A stretch of 64,000 nt of DNA from Sordaria brevicollis (GCA_033439795.1 JAUTDP010000011.1:1364001-1428000), one strand, 5' to 3'. Shown: positions 1-13,394, counted from the stretch's first letter. Made by a program: numbers and translations. The notes: generated from the sequence alone by a model not told the origin.

Positions 1-140
1 ACAAGTTGTTCTGGTGGCTGACTGATATTCTTTCTGACTGCGTTAGCACATGACATGCGATCTTGTATGTGTTCTTCCCCTGCCTTCTTCGCCATGGTGG
101 AGTTCTGACTAGCTAACGAACTCTCTTGTACCTCTAATAG

Positions 141-1715
141 GAGAGGCCTTGTACAAGATGTATTAAGAGAAACATCGGCCATCTCTGCCACGATGAGCCT
201 CGCGATACCGAGTCACGAAAAGCTAAGAGCGCCATGGCGACTTCGACCGTGCACGACTCCGAGTCTCAGTCGGACATTGGGCGCAATCCCATGGACAAGA
301 CCATGAGACCACCCGGTTTCGATGGCGGTATGGGCAATGGACCGGTACAGGTAGCAAATGCAGCAGCGGTTGCCCGTGGTGGTCCTCTCCAGCTCGTACA
401 ACCAGGCTCTGTTGCTGGAATACAAGGCAATGCCTTGGGTGGGAGCATGAATCAATGTGAGTATTGGCGCTGGATCCTCCTTTCTACCTTTCTCCACTAT
501 AGCTAGTCTGCTGAATTTGCCTAACCTAGTCGCTGCTCTCCCAGATTCTTGGTTAACCACTCAAAATCACTATCACGATATGCACAACTTCCATCCCAAC
601 TACATGATGGCACCCGAGGTCACCAATGAGTTTAACTTGCTCAATGAGTTCCTGACGGCAGGCTTGTTGGAAGAGTCGGCATTTATGGCCGACGACCATG
701 GTCTCATATTGGGTGCAAACCAGTCTGCTGGGGTCTCGGGGATGTCTAATTCCAACAACAACGCCAACAACGCTAGCAGTAGCAATAAGGGGGCCAGCGG
801 CAGCAGTAATAGCGGCATGCTACCTCCAAGTGCCACTTCGATGCTACCCCCAAGTAGTGATCAAACAACGGCGATGGGGAAACCGGCGAGTACGAACTTG
901 GAAAATGCTCGCGAAGCGTATTATCTCCAAGCGGCAGATCCATCCGGAAACGACACGCCGGAGGAGCGTATGCAGCGCTTGCTGAGAGCCAAGTACGAGG
1001 CCGGACTCCTAAAACCATTCAATTACATCCTTGGCTATAAGAGGCTGTCGGATTACCTGGATGGACACGTTTCGCCGACATCGAAGCAGAAGATTCTTAA
1101 GCAGATCGATCGCTTCCGGCCCAAGTTCCGCGAGAAGATCCAGATCCTGACGGATATGGACCTGGTGATGGTGGAGATGTGGTTCGAGAGGACACTGTTG
1201 GAGTACGACCGAGTCTTTGCCAGTATGGCTGTTCCAGCATGTTGCTGGAGGCGAACCGGACAAATTTTCAGAGGAAATAAGGAGATGGCAGAGCTCATAG
1301 GTGTGCCGGTCGAAAGTTTACGAGGGGTAAGACACACAGCACCACTACGCTGCCTTGAGATCGTTTGACGGTGCTGACTCTGTTCTGCTTAGGGTCAAAT
1401 CGCTCTACATGAGATCCTGACGGAGGAATCCAACGTGAGATACTGGGAAGAGTTTGGCACAATTGCCTTTGACTCGGCTCACGATACTCTAATCACAGCC
1501 TGTTCGCTCAAGAATCCAAACGACGACAAGGGGGCCAAGGTCGTGAACTGCTGCTTTTCTTTCAGGATCCGCAGGGACGATCACAAAATGTAAGTATCTT
1601 CTGCCCGGTCTGAGCCCTCAACCAAGGTTTTGGGGGCGTTGGTAGGTTGGCGATGCTAACAACTCCATGTAGTCCGAGCTTGATCGTGGGCAACTTCCTG
1701 CCTCATGACCCATGA
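141..1715 (+). CDS. acuM: Zn2Cys6 transcription activator, AcuM/RDS2 family (5' end missing)
   Basis: Regulator of gluconeogenesis and alternative respiration genes, expected in the nucleus. The window opens inside an intron ending at 140. The first visible exon encodes the second half of a zinc cluster (ERPCTRCIKRNIGHLCHDEPR is read directly; the first cysteines lie off the left edge). Exons are 141-456, 545-1326, 1393-1589 and 1673-1715, giving 445 visible residues ending IVGNFLPHDP. An Asn/Ser-rich linker is followed by a conserved C-terminal region with a PAS-like domain (CCWRRTGQIFRGNKEMAELIGVP). The HLCHDEPR ending and the LQLVQP and HPNYM stretches resemble AcuM/RDS2 (Podospora RSE2, Neurospora AOD2) more than its partner AcuK/ERT1. 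The choice between these paralogues rests on memory of the families; the family itself is secure. Every exon junction keeps the frame. Confidence 0.86.
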
Positions 1716-2487
1716 CAGAGTCATGGAAAAAATCACCGCAATGTTTATGCTCGAGGCATTTCTCTTATGAGTCAGAATGCCTATGAACAATGTCACCCTT
1801 GTGTGTCATACCGCTTTCCAGCTTCTGGTTACGAAAAGCGAAGCTTAGAGCTCCAGGTACATGAGTTTGCGGCATAATATGAAAACCAGCGCTTGTTGTG
1901 TGGAAACTGTCAGAGCGAAAATTTACTGTTGCATATCGTTAATGGGAAGTATATGCATTCGGCGCATATCGATAGATGGGAAGGAGTCAGGGAGGCAACG
2001 AAAAGGGAAGGAGGAAGGTCGCGCCTTCCACGGAAGGGGGACCAGCTACTAGCGATGCCGGATTTTGATGGGGACACCCGGACCTTTACAAATTTTTAAG
2101 CTGGTCGATTTTCTTTTACTTGATACCACAATTCCAATGATGATCGCAACATCGAAATAGGTAGTACCTTGGGGAACATGAAAATCAAGACATACTTTGC
2201 TGACGGCGAAACAATTCAGGAACCATTTTTCCGTCTACCATATGACGCAACTTCAATAGTGATTGACCTTCAGTTACCGATCGTTCTTTCCTTCCACTTT
2301 CTGCAACTCGTGTCCTGTCCTAGCCAGCTAGTCCTCGCTCTTCTCTTCGCGACACCAACTTTGACATGCGATCGCCTCATTCGGCGTTCTCTCCAGCGAA
2401 CACGGCTCCACGGTAGAGGTAACCAGTCGCAAACAAGGCGATGTTGACGGCACTACACGTTATTCTCTCTCAGGTCCAAGTAGCAGT
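1716..2487. other. intergenic, acuM 3' end to SPO22/ZIP4 start
   Basis: About 770 bp between two genes on the + strand. It should hold the 3' UTR of the regulator and the promoter and 5' leader of the meiotic gene. Only short frames without recognisable protein are present. No RNA gene or repeat was seen. Confidence 0.6.
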
Positions 2488-5400
2488 ATGCCTATCCAGA
2501 CGGGAACCAAGGCTGTATCGCAACCAGCCAACAAGAGGGACAAGCGCGTAGAAGCAGCATTGGGTGGGCAACTATTTTGCGTTTTACTCCTCGACTCCAG
2601 ACATACGTATATATCGAGCTGACCTTGGCTCTACTTCCAGGCTTCGTCCGCGACCTGTACAAGATCCTCTCGAGCGACCCAAGTGACGCACCAGCAACAG
2701 ACCAGCTAGTCGACCAGATCAATCAACATGTCAAGAAACTTCACAGCTACACCCACAGGCCCGTCCCTGGTGTCTCTGGCGCCTCCGAGATAGACCAGCA
2801 GGGCACCCGTCTTTGGAACATCTGCACTCGACTGCGCCGAGACTGCGAACCGACAAACAAAAGATTGAGGAAGCTTTACTTGTATGGACGGGCGCTGGCA
2901 TTTCATTTACTTGTGGTCGCAAACCCAAGAGAAAAGCGCAAACCACAGGATCTGGTTTACGTGGTGAAACTGGCGCTCAAGGCGGCGAGAGACTGTGTCG
3001 GTATGGACAACAACCCACCTTCCATGCTTCCATGTGCCGTCATCCGGTGTTGCTGATACAAGAGAGTCTCACACTAGAAAGCTCCGAGTTTGAACTAGCA
3101 ACAGGAGTATTGCAAAAGGCTGCCGACTACAAGAGTTGTCTTCAGGATCTTGTGCCTACGCTACCCAAGGAAGAGGTGGACGAATGCAATTGCCTCGAAG
3201 TAGAATACTTTATTATGAGAACGGCTCTGGTAGGTTATTCTCATCATCTGAAAAGTCATTGTCACCATCATCAGTCAGCTAACTTCGCGTTCTCTCAGTC
3301 ATGGGCAGATAATCATATCGATGTCGCCGAACACATGTACACAAAAGCCGAGCGCCTTCGCCAACATCTAACACCCGAATACGCCGAAAAGCTGGCCGAT
3401 GTTCTTTACGAAATCGGAAAGTCACTCGCTTCCCGCAAAGACTTCTCTCCCGCCGTCAAATGGCTACAACGAGCAAATGAAGTTATCAACACGCCGAACC
3501 TAGAACACCTGTCTCGTGAAGGACTTGAGCTCCGATTGGCCATCTTACAAGCACTTGTGAGCGCCCTCCTAGCCACAGGTGCCTCGACAGATCTCGACAA
3601 GGCCACGAAGCTTGTTGACTACATTGAGTCAGAGGTTGGGAGTAGGCCAGTAGTGTCCCTCCTCAGGCTTGAGGTCTATCGGAAAACGCCCGCCGAGATA
3701 TTCGACGACGACGCATACGGCGATGTCTTGCGACGATTGATCAAAGACTTCAACTCCTCCGACGCTGGGTTCAAATTGATTATACATCATATCCGCAAAC
3801 TACACGATAAAAGCCCAGGCGCTGCTTGCGCGGTACTAGACGACTTCATCCTCTCGCTACGTGGGGTTGACGATCATAGTTGGATGGAGAAGGCGGTGAT
3901 CACGCGGATGTGGATGATTACGAACCAAAGAGACACAAATGAGACCATTGAAACTGTACGAGGGGTTCTTTCAAACTTGACGAGGCCGTTGAGTCCTGAA
4001 GCTGCCGTTGCGGCGCAAGCGGTACGTCCTTCTTGAGTCCTTATGCTGGCTTACTGCTGACTTGTTGGCCTCCAGTTGATATGGAAGAAACTAGAGTCCA
4101 ATTACACCCAGAAGCAATATGACATAGCCGAGAATTGGTGCCGTCTCTCACTCCATCACATCTTCCAGAATTGCGGGCCTGGGAATATGGCAAAGTTGGA
4201 AAGGTAGGTGGCCACACTCTCATGCGTTGTTGTGGTCAACCGAGGGCTGACTTCATGCAGAAAGTTGCTCCTTTGTGCACTCGCAAGGAACGAGCTGGAA
4301 GCAGCCATATCCGCCGTTCAAAACCTATCCAAGCAAAGCTGGAGAGAACCCATGACTGCCTATCTGGCATTCAAAGTGGCTATTCGATGCGAGGACCGTG
4401 TCCTGGCGGAACAATGCATTCACACTATAGGTCAAGCACCAGATCATGTCGACTTTCTGGGCGCTTGCATCGCAGAATCTCATAAAAAGGGAGACATCTT
4501 TTGCGCCATTGCCGCACTGAAAAAGCTTCAGGAGAACTACGAGTACAAAGACCCCAACCCAATCAACCTACCAGCACTCTTCAGGTGTCTGATACGGCTC
4601 CTGAACATCTTGGCCGAAAAGCCAGATGAACGACAAGAGGACTTCATCAAGGATCTGTGCCGTCAGTTTGACATCGGTAAGCTTCCCTTTCTGATAAAAT
4701 ACCTTGACCTCGTTGACAGTACCAGTCGTATATGCCCTCGAGCGACAAGCAAACGAACCCGGGACACCAAAACTCTTCACCATCGACGAACTGGAATGGT
4801 TCAGCCGGAATGCCTATAACCTCGCCCTCAAACACACCACGACCTGGGACCTGCGATGCGTGGTCCGCCTTTTGACGGCCTGCGTCAATATCATCAGCCA
4901 CTTCCCCTCCGACGTGGGAACTCAAGTCGAAGTCACCCTCAAAGCACTCTTCTCTCGGTTTATCATTGCATCAGCATTGATCTCCTTCGCCAGAACGCAG
5001 GATAACGTGAAAGAGCAACTGGAAGATTACCAACTTATGCGAAAACATGTTCTGGCTTTTGATAGTCAGGTACCTGAATACCTCCCAAAGCTGGACGAGC
5101 AGTCGCGAGACGATATGCTGAGGAAGCATGCAACGTTGTTGACGTTTGACTTTGAAGCGGCTGTTGCGCTGAGCCAGTGGGATGATCTGGGAGGGATCGT
5201 GCAGAGGGCGGTACCGTGTAAGAGTGCGATTGCGTTTCAGACCATGGCGGATAGTCTTTTGAGGGCACAGGTGCCGGGGCAAGGTATGTTCTCCATATCA
5301 CGCAAAAATACGGATGAGGTCGCTGACATTACATCGTAAAGTACTGTACTCGACTATGCGTAAGATCGTCAACGAAATCTGGGACCTGGAAAGCTTCGAC

Positions 5401-5811
5401 GCCGTCAAGCTAGCCAAGTACACAAGGTGTCTGTTCCAGGCTACACTTCCTCTAAACGATAGTCTGGCTATGAAGCTTTTACAGGAAGCATGTAATAAGG
5501 CGAGGGAGTTACATCAGGTTAGTCCTCCAATCTTGACCCCTTCGTTATGTGACAGTGTGACTAATAAACATCTCATATACTAACAGAGCGATGCCCGCTG
5601 GCCAGAAGAGGAACTGGAGTGGATGGCGGCCACGGCTTTCAACCATGCCATTGATCTGTATGGAGCTTATGAGCGAGAGCGAGCGAAGGAGTGGGGATCT
5701 ACAGCCATGAACTTGGCACACTATTGTCCTGACAAGGGCTTTGAGAGGATGTTACAGGACAAGTATATGAGGTTGAGTTTTGAAGATGTGGAGAGACATA
5801 GGGAGATATGA
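2488..5811 (+). CDS. meiosis protein SPO22/ZIP4 homologue
   Basis: A tetratricopeptide-rich protein of the SPO22/ZIP4 family, which acts on meiotic chromosomes in crossover control and synaptonemal complex assembly. Nine exons fit: 2488-2563, 2641-3000, 3063-3229, 3299-4021, 4076-4203, 4261-4676, 4720-5283, 5342-5517 and 5587-5811, giving 944 residues. All eight introns are 44-77 bp with GT/AG ends and keep the frame. The family signature appears in stretches such as AEHMYTKAERLRQHL, YEIGKSLASRKDFSPAVKWL and KGDIFCAIAALKKL, which are helical TPR-like repeats. The start is the first ATG in frame with the first conserved helix. It lies tail to tail with the aldehyde dehydrogenase, 215 bp away. 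Expression is presumably meiotic, but nothing in the sequence shows this. The acceptor at 3062 is the least certain splice site. Confidence 0.85.
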
Positions 5812-6026
5812 TGGGAATCTCGTCGATGATAGAAGCATCAAAGACAGTCGGTATTGTGGAAAGAGCTGCGATCTGTTTGGCTCAAAGGATTTCATGACAG
5901 TTGATTGATTTCCCAAGTCGTGATGAGCAGATGAAGTAACTCAAACTTCTCTCATGAAACACAGCGCGTAGAAAGCCCTTCCCTTTCCTCGTTTCCCTAT
6001 CACCATGCTGATGGTACTGCTTAGAA

Positions 6027-7576
6027 CTACTTGGCAAAATGAAGACTCTGGGTATAGGAGTAAGACAGCAGCCCTTGCTTGCCCATCTCACCACCGAAAC
6101 CACTGTCCTTGAAGCCAGAGAAGTAGGCGCCCATGTGAGGCCTTTCAGCCTGGTTGATCCAGACACTGCCGGCCTCCAGACGACGAGCAATTCGCTCAGC
6201 CTGAGCCAGATCGGTTGAGTAAACGGAAGCTCCAAGCCCGGCGTTGGCCAAGTTGGAGCGTTCAATGACATCGTCTTCATCCGACCAGCTCAACACAGGC
6301 AGGATAGGTCCTATCAAGCATAATCAGTCAGTAACCATCCAACAACAAAGTTGACAACAACAGAAAGATGCAACTTACCAAACTGTTCCTCCTTAACCAA
6401 CATCGAATCCTCCGGCGGTCCCTTCACAATCGTCGGCTCCAACCAAAACCCCCTCTTCCCCTCCTTGGCATCCTTGTCACTCGCCGAGTCCCTCACCTCC
6501 CCACCCGTAACAATCTCATAGCCCCGTCCTTTACAATCCTCCACGATCCTCTTGACCGTCTCAAACTGCACCTTATTACTCACCGGCCCAAACACACTGG
6601 GGACACTGGCATCCTCCACGACGGTATAACTCCCTTTCACCTCCTCCACCAACCTCCGTACAAACTCCTCATATATATCCGCGTGCACATACACCCGCTT
6701 GGTAGCCACACACACCTGACCCGCATTAAAAAACGCCCCCCCGGCTACGCTTTTGACCGTCTTATCCAAGTCTGCATCAGCGCAGACGATGCAAGCGTCA
6801 TTACCCGCCAACTCCAGCGTCACTTTTTTGAGGGTTTTCGCGCAAGCAGCCATCACCGCCTTCCCCACCGCTATCGTCCCCGTAAAACTCACTTTGGCGA
6901 TACCAGGATGCAACGTCATCATCTGCCCTAGGTCCGCTCCGCCGTTTAGACATTGTAGCACCCCGGGTGGAAGAATGCCGCGGGCGAGTTCGATCCATTT
7001 TAGCACGGCGTAGGGTGTAAAAGGGGAGGGTTTGACGATTACGCAATTTCCTGTTACCAGAGAAGAAACGACTTTGAGGTTGGACAGGATTAGGGGAAAA
7101 TTCCAGGGACAGATGGCGGCTACGGTTCCCAGGGGAACGTGGGTGGCGATGATTTTGACGGAGGAGTCTTCGAATTGGATGTGATCGGAAAGCGCATTTT
7201 CGGGTTGGGCGTAGTGCAGGCATTGGGCGATGGCGCCGCGGACGTCGAGCTCGGAAAGCAAGAGGGATTTGCCGGATTCGAGGGCGAGGATTTGGGAGAG
7301 GAGGGGGAGGTGCTCTTCGAGGTTGGAGGCGAGTTTAGTGAGCAGGGTCTGGCGCTCGGAGACGGTGGTCAGTTTCCACGTTTTGAAGGCGGTTTGGGCG
7401 GCAAGGACGGCGTCTTCGAAGTCTTGAGATGAAGCGATGGGGACGGGCCAGAGAGAGGATCCGGTTCGGGGGTTGATGACGGTGTGGGTGTTGTCGGAGG
7501 AGCGTAGGGTGTCGTTGATGATGTTGTGGAAGGTGAGGTCTTCCATTTTGAGGTTTTCTGTCGCGAGTGAGCCCAT
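6027..7576 (-). CDS. NAD(P)-dependent aldehyde dehydrogenase
   Basis: Oxidises an aldehyde to its acid; the substrate cannot be read from sequence. Two exons (7576-6379 and 6310-6027, intron 6311-6378) give 493 residues, the normal size for the superfamily. Visible landmarks are the cofactor-domain motif CPWNFPL, the Rossmann loop FTGTIAVGKAV, the general-base glutamate in LELAGNDA, the catalytic cysteine in NAGQVCVATKR, and the C-terminal EEQFGPILPV and GFKDSGFGGE motifs (the first is rebuilt across the intron). The ELAGNDA version of the glutamate motif, instead of ELGGK, points to a minor fungal/bacterial AldA-like branch, but that placement is an inference. There is no targeting signal, so it is probably cytosolic. 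It shares a 1.6 kb upstream region with the divergent xanthine dehydrogenase gene. Confidence 0.9.
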
Positions 7577-9188
7577 TTTGAAAGTGGATGGTCAGCCTGA
7601 GATGAAGCTTTTGGTGATAGAATCAACGGGAATGGCTTCAGAAGATGTGAAAAGAGTTTATTCATGAGTGTATGTGAGCTATCTACTTCATATAAGGGTC
7701 AGCGAAAGGTGTAGCATGAACTTTGCCTAAACTTTTCCTCCTTGATAATGACCAACCGGGTTTCAATATCAACACGTAGTATAATATTGAACGGCAATAT
7801 CATTCCCGGCTTGAAACCGCATGGCCAGTTTATCAACCGGGTCAAAATACCCGACGAGCTTTACCACCAAGAGACATAGCTGGAGCGAGGTCGTGAATAG
7901 GCGAGGAAGAGAGTGCCAGTGAACCAGTCTTTATAGAGAATGGTCCTTGTCGTTGCATAGCCGCGATGCGGAGAATGAGGGGTCCCATGTGTTTCCATGC
8001 GTCAAAGCGACGGCAGATCGTGATCGTGACTCTATTCGCAAGTGACGCTAGGGGATGGGTATGCTTGAAGGGGGTGAAAACATGATGTCAATGGTCGAGG
8101 CACAAGGGTGACGAATGAGTGGCAGACTCGGGGGTTTTCTCAGTTGAAGTTGACAAGGACAAAGAGCCATGCCGAATGAAGCAAACTGTTTGACAATGTC
8201 CTCTGGAGAAAGTTGAAGTCCTGAAGTGAATTTGGAGATGACGGCGACAGGGGGCATGAGGGGAAGCCAAGGGGGATAAGCTCAAGGGTTAGGGTCGAAG
8301 GAGAATGGAGAAGTCCGATAAGAAGCGATATGCTCCGAAAGGGAAGCTGGGGAAAAGGCCAACGGGTCCGCGGCATGCAGCGAACTTTAGGTGAGTCTCA
8401 CGGTGACGGAACCGGCCGAAGCCCTCCGCAACAGCTCCCTCATTGTTCCTCCTGTTTCAACGCCGAGTGCTCACTCCCCTCCTCCTTCCCTTTGGATGGC
8501 CACTTCCGCCAATTCTGAGACTGAGTGTGGGGGAGGTGTTCGTCCGCCTGGTTACCCCACTTTGTCGAAGGCCTTGTCCCTCCCGTCCTTGTCGCCTTCC
8601 TTTTGATAAGCTTTTGGGTGGTGGTCCAGTGGTCATGATCCTTTCCTGGAGTTCTGATTTGTTAACTCTTGATATCTCTTTCCCCTCGTGGAGCCGCCCT
8701 TTGTGAGGACGAGGTCGTACCTGATCGGGCTCCGGCGAACCAAGCACACCAAAAGCTCACTTGGAAACAAGACTATTTGAAGCCAGACAGCCAGAGTGGG
8801 TTGCCACCTGCTGTCAACCTTGCTAGGCTTCAACTAGGCCTTGTTGCTTCCCTCGGCACTCGCTGGTTTCCCATGTTTGACACTTGGTTATCAATAATGT
8901 AATGGAACGCACTGATAGACAAGCGTTCCACTAACAGTCAACTATCTGGGCCAACTGATCAACCCCGATCCGACCTTGGGCTTGGGACGGGACTTTTTTT
9001 GCTTTTCTTCTGCCGGACCCTGCTTTTTTTCAAGATTTCCATCTTGCATTCTGTTTTTCGAACTCTTCATTTTCTGGATAAATGCCAGAAACCCCATCTT
9101 CTTGCTCTGCTCCTTTTCTCCGTGGTAGTACAGAGTGTGTTTGTTTGTTCCTTGCTTTCTCCTCCTCCTCCTCAGACACAAGAGAATC
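7577..9188. other. divergent promoter region, ALDH / xanthine dehydrogenase
   Basis: A 1.6 kb stretch between two divergently transcribed genes. It has no frame with convincing protein sequence. GATA motifs near the xanthine dehydrogenase end are listed separately. It is pyrimidine-rich just before the ATG at 9189, as is common in fungal leaders. Confidence 0.6.
8888..9081. promoter_or_regulatory. cluster of GATA motifs upstream of xanthine dehydrogenase
   Basis: Three GATA cores lie within about 300 bp of the start codon: TTATCA at 8888-8893 (TGATAA on the other strand), TGATAG at 8913-8918 and GGATAA at 9076-9081. Purine catabolism genes of Neurospora and Aspergillus are induced by GATA factors (NIT2/AreA) under nitrogen limitation, so these are plausible sites. 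Such short motifs also arise by chance. Confidence 0.35.
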
Positions 9189-12100
9189 ATGGCTCCAAGC
9201 GCTGTCCCCGTGGAGTCGGGCTCCACCCCTCTAGACTTGGGATCACTGCCCGGATCTCTAACAACGACCTTTGACGACACTCTTCGTTTCTACCTCAACG
9301 GCACCCGGGTGGTCTTGGATGACATTGACCCGGAGATCACACTGTTGGAATACCTTCGTGGTATCGGTTTGACGGGCACAAAGCTGTAAGTTGGACGCTT
9401 AATTTCGAACCCAGATATCTCCTGGCGGTTAGGTACCTTGCAGCAAGCTGACAAGATTCCCCCTGGCAGCGGCTGTGGAGAAGGTGGTTGTGGAGCCTGC
9501 ACTGTCGTTGTCTCCCAGTTCAACCCAACAACAAAGAAGATTTACCATGCCAGCGTAAACGCCTGTCTGGCACCATTAATATCCGTTGACGGCAAGCATG
9601 TCATCACGGTTGAGGGTATCGGCAACGTCAAGAAGCCACATCCCGCCCAGGAACGGGTGGCCAAGGGAAATGGCTCCCAGTGCGGCTTCTGTACGCCCGG
9701 CATCGTCATGAGTTTGTACGCTTTGCTGCGTAACAACGACGACCCCTCAGAGCACGACATCGAGGAGGCTTTCGATGGTAACCTCTGCCGGTGCACCGGA
9801 TATCGTCCTATCCTAGACGCTGCTCACACTTTCACCAAGAAGGCTCCTGCGGCTTGCGGTAACAGCAAGGCGAACGGAGGCAGCGGCTGCTGCATGGAGG
9901 GAGGAGGTGGTGGATGCGGAGGTGCCAACAAGAACGGAGACGACCAGCCCATCAAGCGTTTCACGCCTCCAGGATTCATCGAGTACAACCCAGAAACCGA
10001 ACTCATCTTTCCACCACAGCTCAAGAAGCAGGAATTCAGGCCACTTTCGTTTGGAAACAAGCGGAAACGCTGGTTCCGCCCTACCAAGCTTGAGCAGCTG
10101 CTTGAGATCAAGAAGGTGTATCCAAATGCCAAGATCATCGGTGGCAGCACGGAAACACAGATTGAAATCAAGTTCAAGGCTCTCCAGTATCCCATCTCTG
10201 TTTTTGTTGGCGATATCCCAGAGCTACGACAGTACTCCTTCGAGGAGAACCACCTCGAAGTGGGCGGCAACATCACTCTTACCGATCTTGAGAATGTCTG
10301 TCAGGAAGCCATCAAGCACTACGGAGAGAAGAGGGGGCAGATCTTCAATGCCATGTACAAGCAGCTCAAGTACTTTGCTGGCAGGCAGATCAGAAACGTT
10401 GGCACGCCAGCAGGAAACTTGGTGACTGCCTCGCCCATTTCCGATCTAAACCCAGTACTGCTGGCCGCTGATGCTGTTCTGGTGGCCAAGTCCTTTGGTG
10501 ATGATGGGATCGTGGAGACTGAGATCCCTATGGCCCAGTTCTTCACCGGTTATCGCCGGACAGCGCTTCCGCAGGATGCCATTTTGGCGGCTATCCGTGT
10601 TCCATTGACCCTGGAGAAGAATGAGCTTTTCAGGGCTTACAAGCAGGCCAAGAGGAAAGATGACGATATCGCCATTGTTACCTCGGCATTCAGAGTTCGT
10701 CTCGACGAGAACGGCGTTGTCAACCAGTGCAACCTCGTGTACGGCGGTATGGCGCCTACAACCGTTGCTGCGAAGACGGCCAACTCATACCTCCTCGGCA
10801 AGAGGTTCGCCGAACAAGAGACGCTGGAAGGCGTCATGAATGCGTTGGAGCAGGACTTCAACCTCTCCTTCAGCGTGCCTGGAGGCATGGCCACCTACAG
10901 AAAGTCGCTGGCTATCGGTCTCTTTTACCGATTCTACCACGAGTTCATGGTCATTTTGGGTGGCCAGGCCGATGAAGAGGCTGTGCCTGAGTTGGAGAGA
11001 GAAATCTCTACTGGTCAGGAAGATAGGGAGGCGGCTGCTGCTTACATGCAAGAAACTCTCGGGAAGTCCAACCCTCATCTTGCGGCCTTGAAGCAGGTAA
11101 CCGGAGAGGCTCAGTATACCGACGATATCCCACCTCTCAAGAACGAACTGTACGGTTGCATGGTCCTCTCTACCAAGGCCCATGCCAAGCTGTTGTCGGT
11201 AGACCCTTCAGCTGCGTTGGATATTCCAGGAGTTGTTGACTACATCGACAAGAATGACATGCCCAACGCTGCCGCCAACCACTGGGGTGCTCCACATTAC
11301 CAGGAGGTCTTCTTTGCTGAAGACGAGGTCTACACTGCTGGTCAGCCCATTGGTCTTATTGTTGCCACTTCTGCTGCCCGTGCTGCCGAGGGTGCCAGAG
11401 CTGTCAAGGTGGAATACGAGGAATTGCCCGCCATCTACACCATGGAAGAGGCTATCGAGAAGGAGAGCTTCTTCGATTTCCTCAGGGAGATCAAGAAGGG
11501 TGACACCAAAGAAGGCTTTGAGAAGTCCGACTACGTCTTCACTGGCGTTGCCAGAATGGGCGGCCAGGAGCATTTCTACTTGGAGACCAACGCTACGTTG
11601 GCCATTCCCAAGCACGAGGATGGTGAGATGGAGATTATCTCCAGTACTCAGAACCCCAATGAAGCCCAAGCCTACGCTGCCCGCGTCTTGGATGTCGCCG
11701 CGAACAAGATTGTGGTCAAGGTCAAGCGTCTGGGAGGTGGTTTCGGTGGAAAGGAGACGAGATCGGTGCAGCTTAGTAGCATCATCGCTCTCGCCGCCAA
11801 AAAGACCGGTCGCCCTGTCCGCTGCATGCTGACCCGTGAAGAAGACATGGTCACTTCTGGACAGCGTCATCCTTTCTTGGGTCGCTGGAAGATGGGTGTC
11901 AACAAGGACGGCAAGATCCAGGCTCTTGAAGTCGACATCTTCAACAACGGTGGTTGGTGCTGGGACTTGAGTGCCGCCGTCTGTGAGCGTGCCATGACGC
12001 ACTCGGACAACTGCTACAACATTCCCAACATGCATGTTACCGGCCGTATTTGCAAGACCAACACCATGTCCAACACTGCCTTCCGCGGTTTCGGTGGCCC

Positions 12101-13394
12101 TCAGGGCATGTTCATTGCCGAGTCGTACATGACAGAAGTTGCCGACCGTCTCGGCATGCCTGTGGAGAAGTTCCGTGAGATCAACTTCTATAAGCCCGGC
12201 GAGCGTACACACTTCAACCAGGAGATTCAGGACTGGCACGTCCCTCTTATGTGGGATCAGCTCATGAAGGAATCCGAGTATGAGTCCCGTCGTGAGGCCA
12301 TCGCCAAGTACAATGCCGAGCACAAGTGGCGCAAGCGCGGTCTCGCCATCATCCCTACCAAGTTTGGTATATCGTTCACTGCCCTCTGGTTCAACCAGGC
12401 CGGTGCCCTCGTACATATCTACCACGATGGTTCAGTCCTCGTTGCCCACGGTGGTACCGAAATGGGTCAAGGTCTCCACACCAAGATGACCATGATCGCC
12501 GCCCAGGCTCTCAATGTTCCCCTTGAGAATGTCTTCATCTCCGAAACCGCCACCAACACCGTCGCTAACGCTTCCGCCACCGCCGCCTCGGCCTCCTCCG
12601 ATCTCAACGGCTACGCCATCTACAATGCCTGCCAGCAGCTCAACGAGCGTCTCGCTCCCTACCGCGAGAAGCTCGGCCCCGACGCCACCATGAAGGACCT
12701 CGCCCATGCCGCCTACTTCGATCGTGTCAACCTGTCTGCCCAAGGTTTCTACAAGACCCCCGAGATCGGCTACACCTGGGGTGAGAACAAGGGCAAGATG
12801 TTCTTCTACTTCACGCAGGGTGTTGCTGTCTCCGAGGTTGAGATCGACACTCTCACCGGTACCTGGACATGCTTGCGTGCCGACATCAAGATGGATGTTG
12901 GACAGAGTATCAACCCAGCTATCGACTATGGTCAGATCCAGGGCGCTTTCATCCAAGGTCTCGGTCTTTTCACGATGGAGGAGTCCTTGTGGATGCGCAA
13001 CGGCCCGATGGCAGGTAACTTGTTCACCCGCGGCCCAGGCACGTACAAGATTCCCGGCTTCCGTGATATCCCGCAACAGTGGAATGTGAGCTTGCTCAAG
13101 GGCGTAGAGTGGAAGGAGCTGAGGACTATTCAGAGGAGCAGAGGTGTTGGCGAGCCGCCCTTATTCATGGGCAGTGCCGTGTTCTTTGCCATTCGCGATG
13201 CGCTCAAGGCCGCCAGAGAGCAGTATGGTGTCAAGGCCAAGGTTGGTGCCGAGGGTGGAGAGGATGATGGCTTGCTCAAGTTGGAGAGTCCCGCTACGCC
13301 GGAGAGGATCAGGTTGGCTTGCGTTGATCCTATTGTTGAGAGGGCGAGAGTGCTGCCCAAGGAGGGTGAGAAGAGTTTCTTTATTGCTATCTAA
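9189..13394 (+). CDS. xdh: xanthine dehydrogenase (purine hydroxylase I)
   Basis: Oxidises hypoxanthine to xanthine and then urate with NAD+; it is a molybdenum-flavin-iron-sulphur enzyme of purine catabolism. Two exons (9189-9385 and 9470-13394) give 1373 residues, close to Aspergillus HxA. The N-terminal [2Fe-2S] domain (GCGEGGCGACTVV, formed across the intron) is followed by the second cluster (CGFCTPG and GNLCRCTGYR). Next come a Gly/Cys-rich linker usual in fungal forms, the FAD domain (IIGGSTETQIEIKF), and the molybdopterin domains with GGGFGGKE, GQRHPF and FRGFGGPQG. The catalytic base is Glu1294 in GVGEPPLF. All cofactor motifs are intact. The start is the only ATG just upstream of the conserved ferredoxin-like fold. 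Nitrogen and purine control is expected; see the GATA motifs upstream. Confidence 0.97.

Noticed and set aside
1861..2099. Two overlapping small frames after acuM
   Set aside because: About 60 codons each, no homology, located in the 3' flank.
6368..6931. 187-codon frame opposite the aldehyde dehydrogenase
   Set aside because: Antisense shadow; His/Pro/Leu-rich product typical of reading a GC-rich gene backwards.
11208..12425. 405-codon frame on the - strand inside xanthine dehydrogenase
   Set aside because: A shadow of the strongly codon-biased + strand gene; the translated sequence lacks any protein-like motif.
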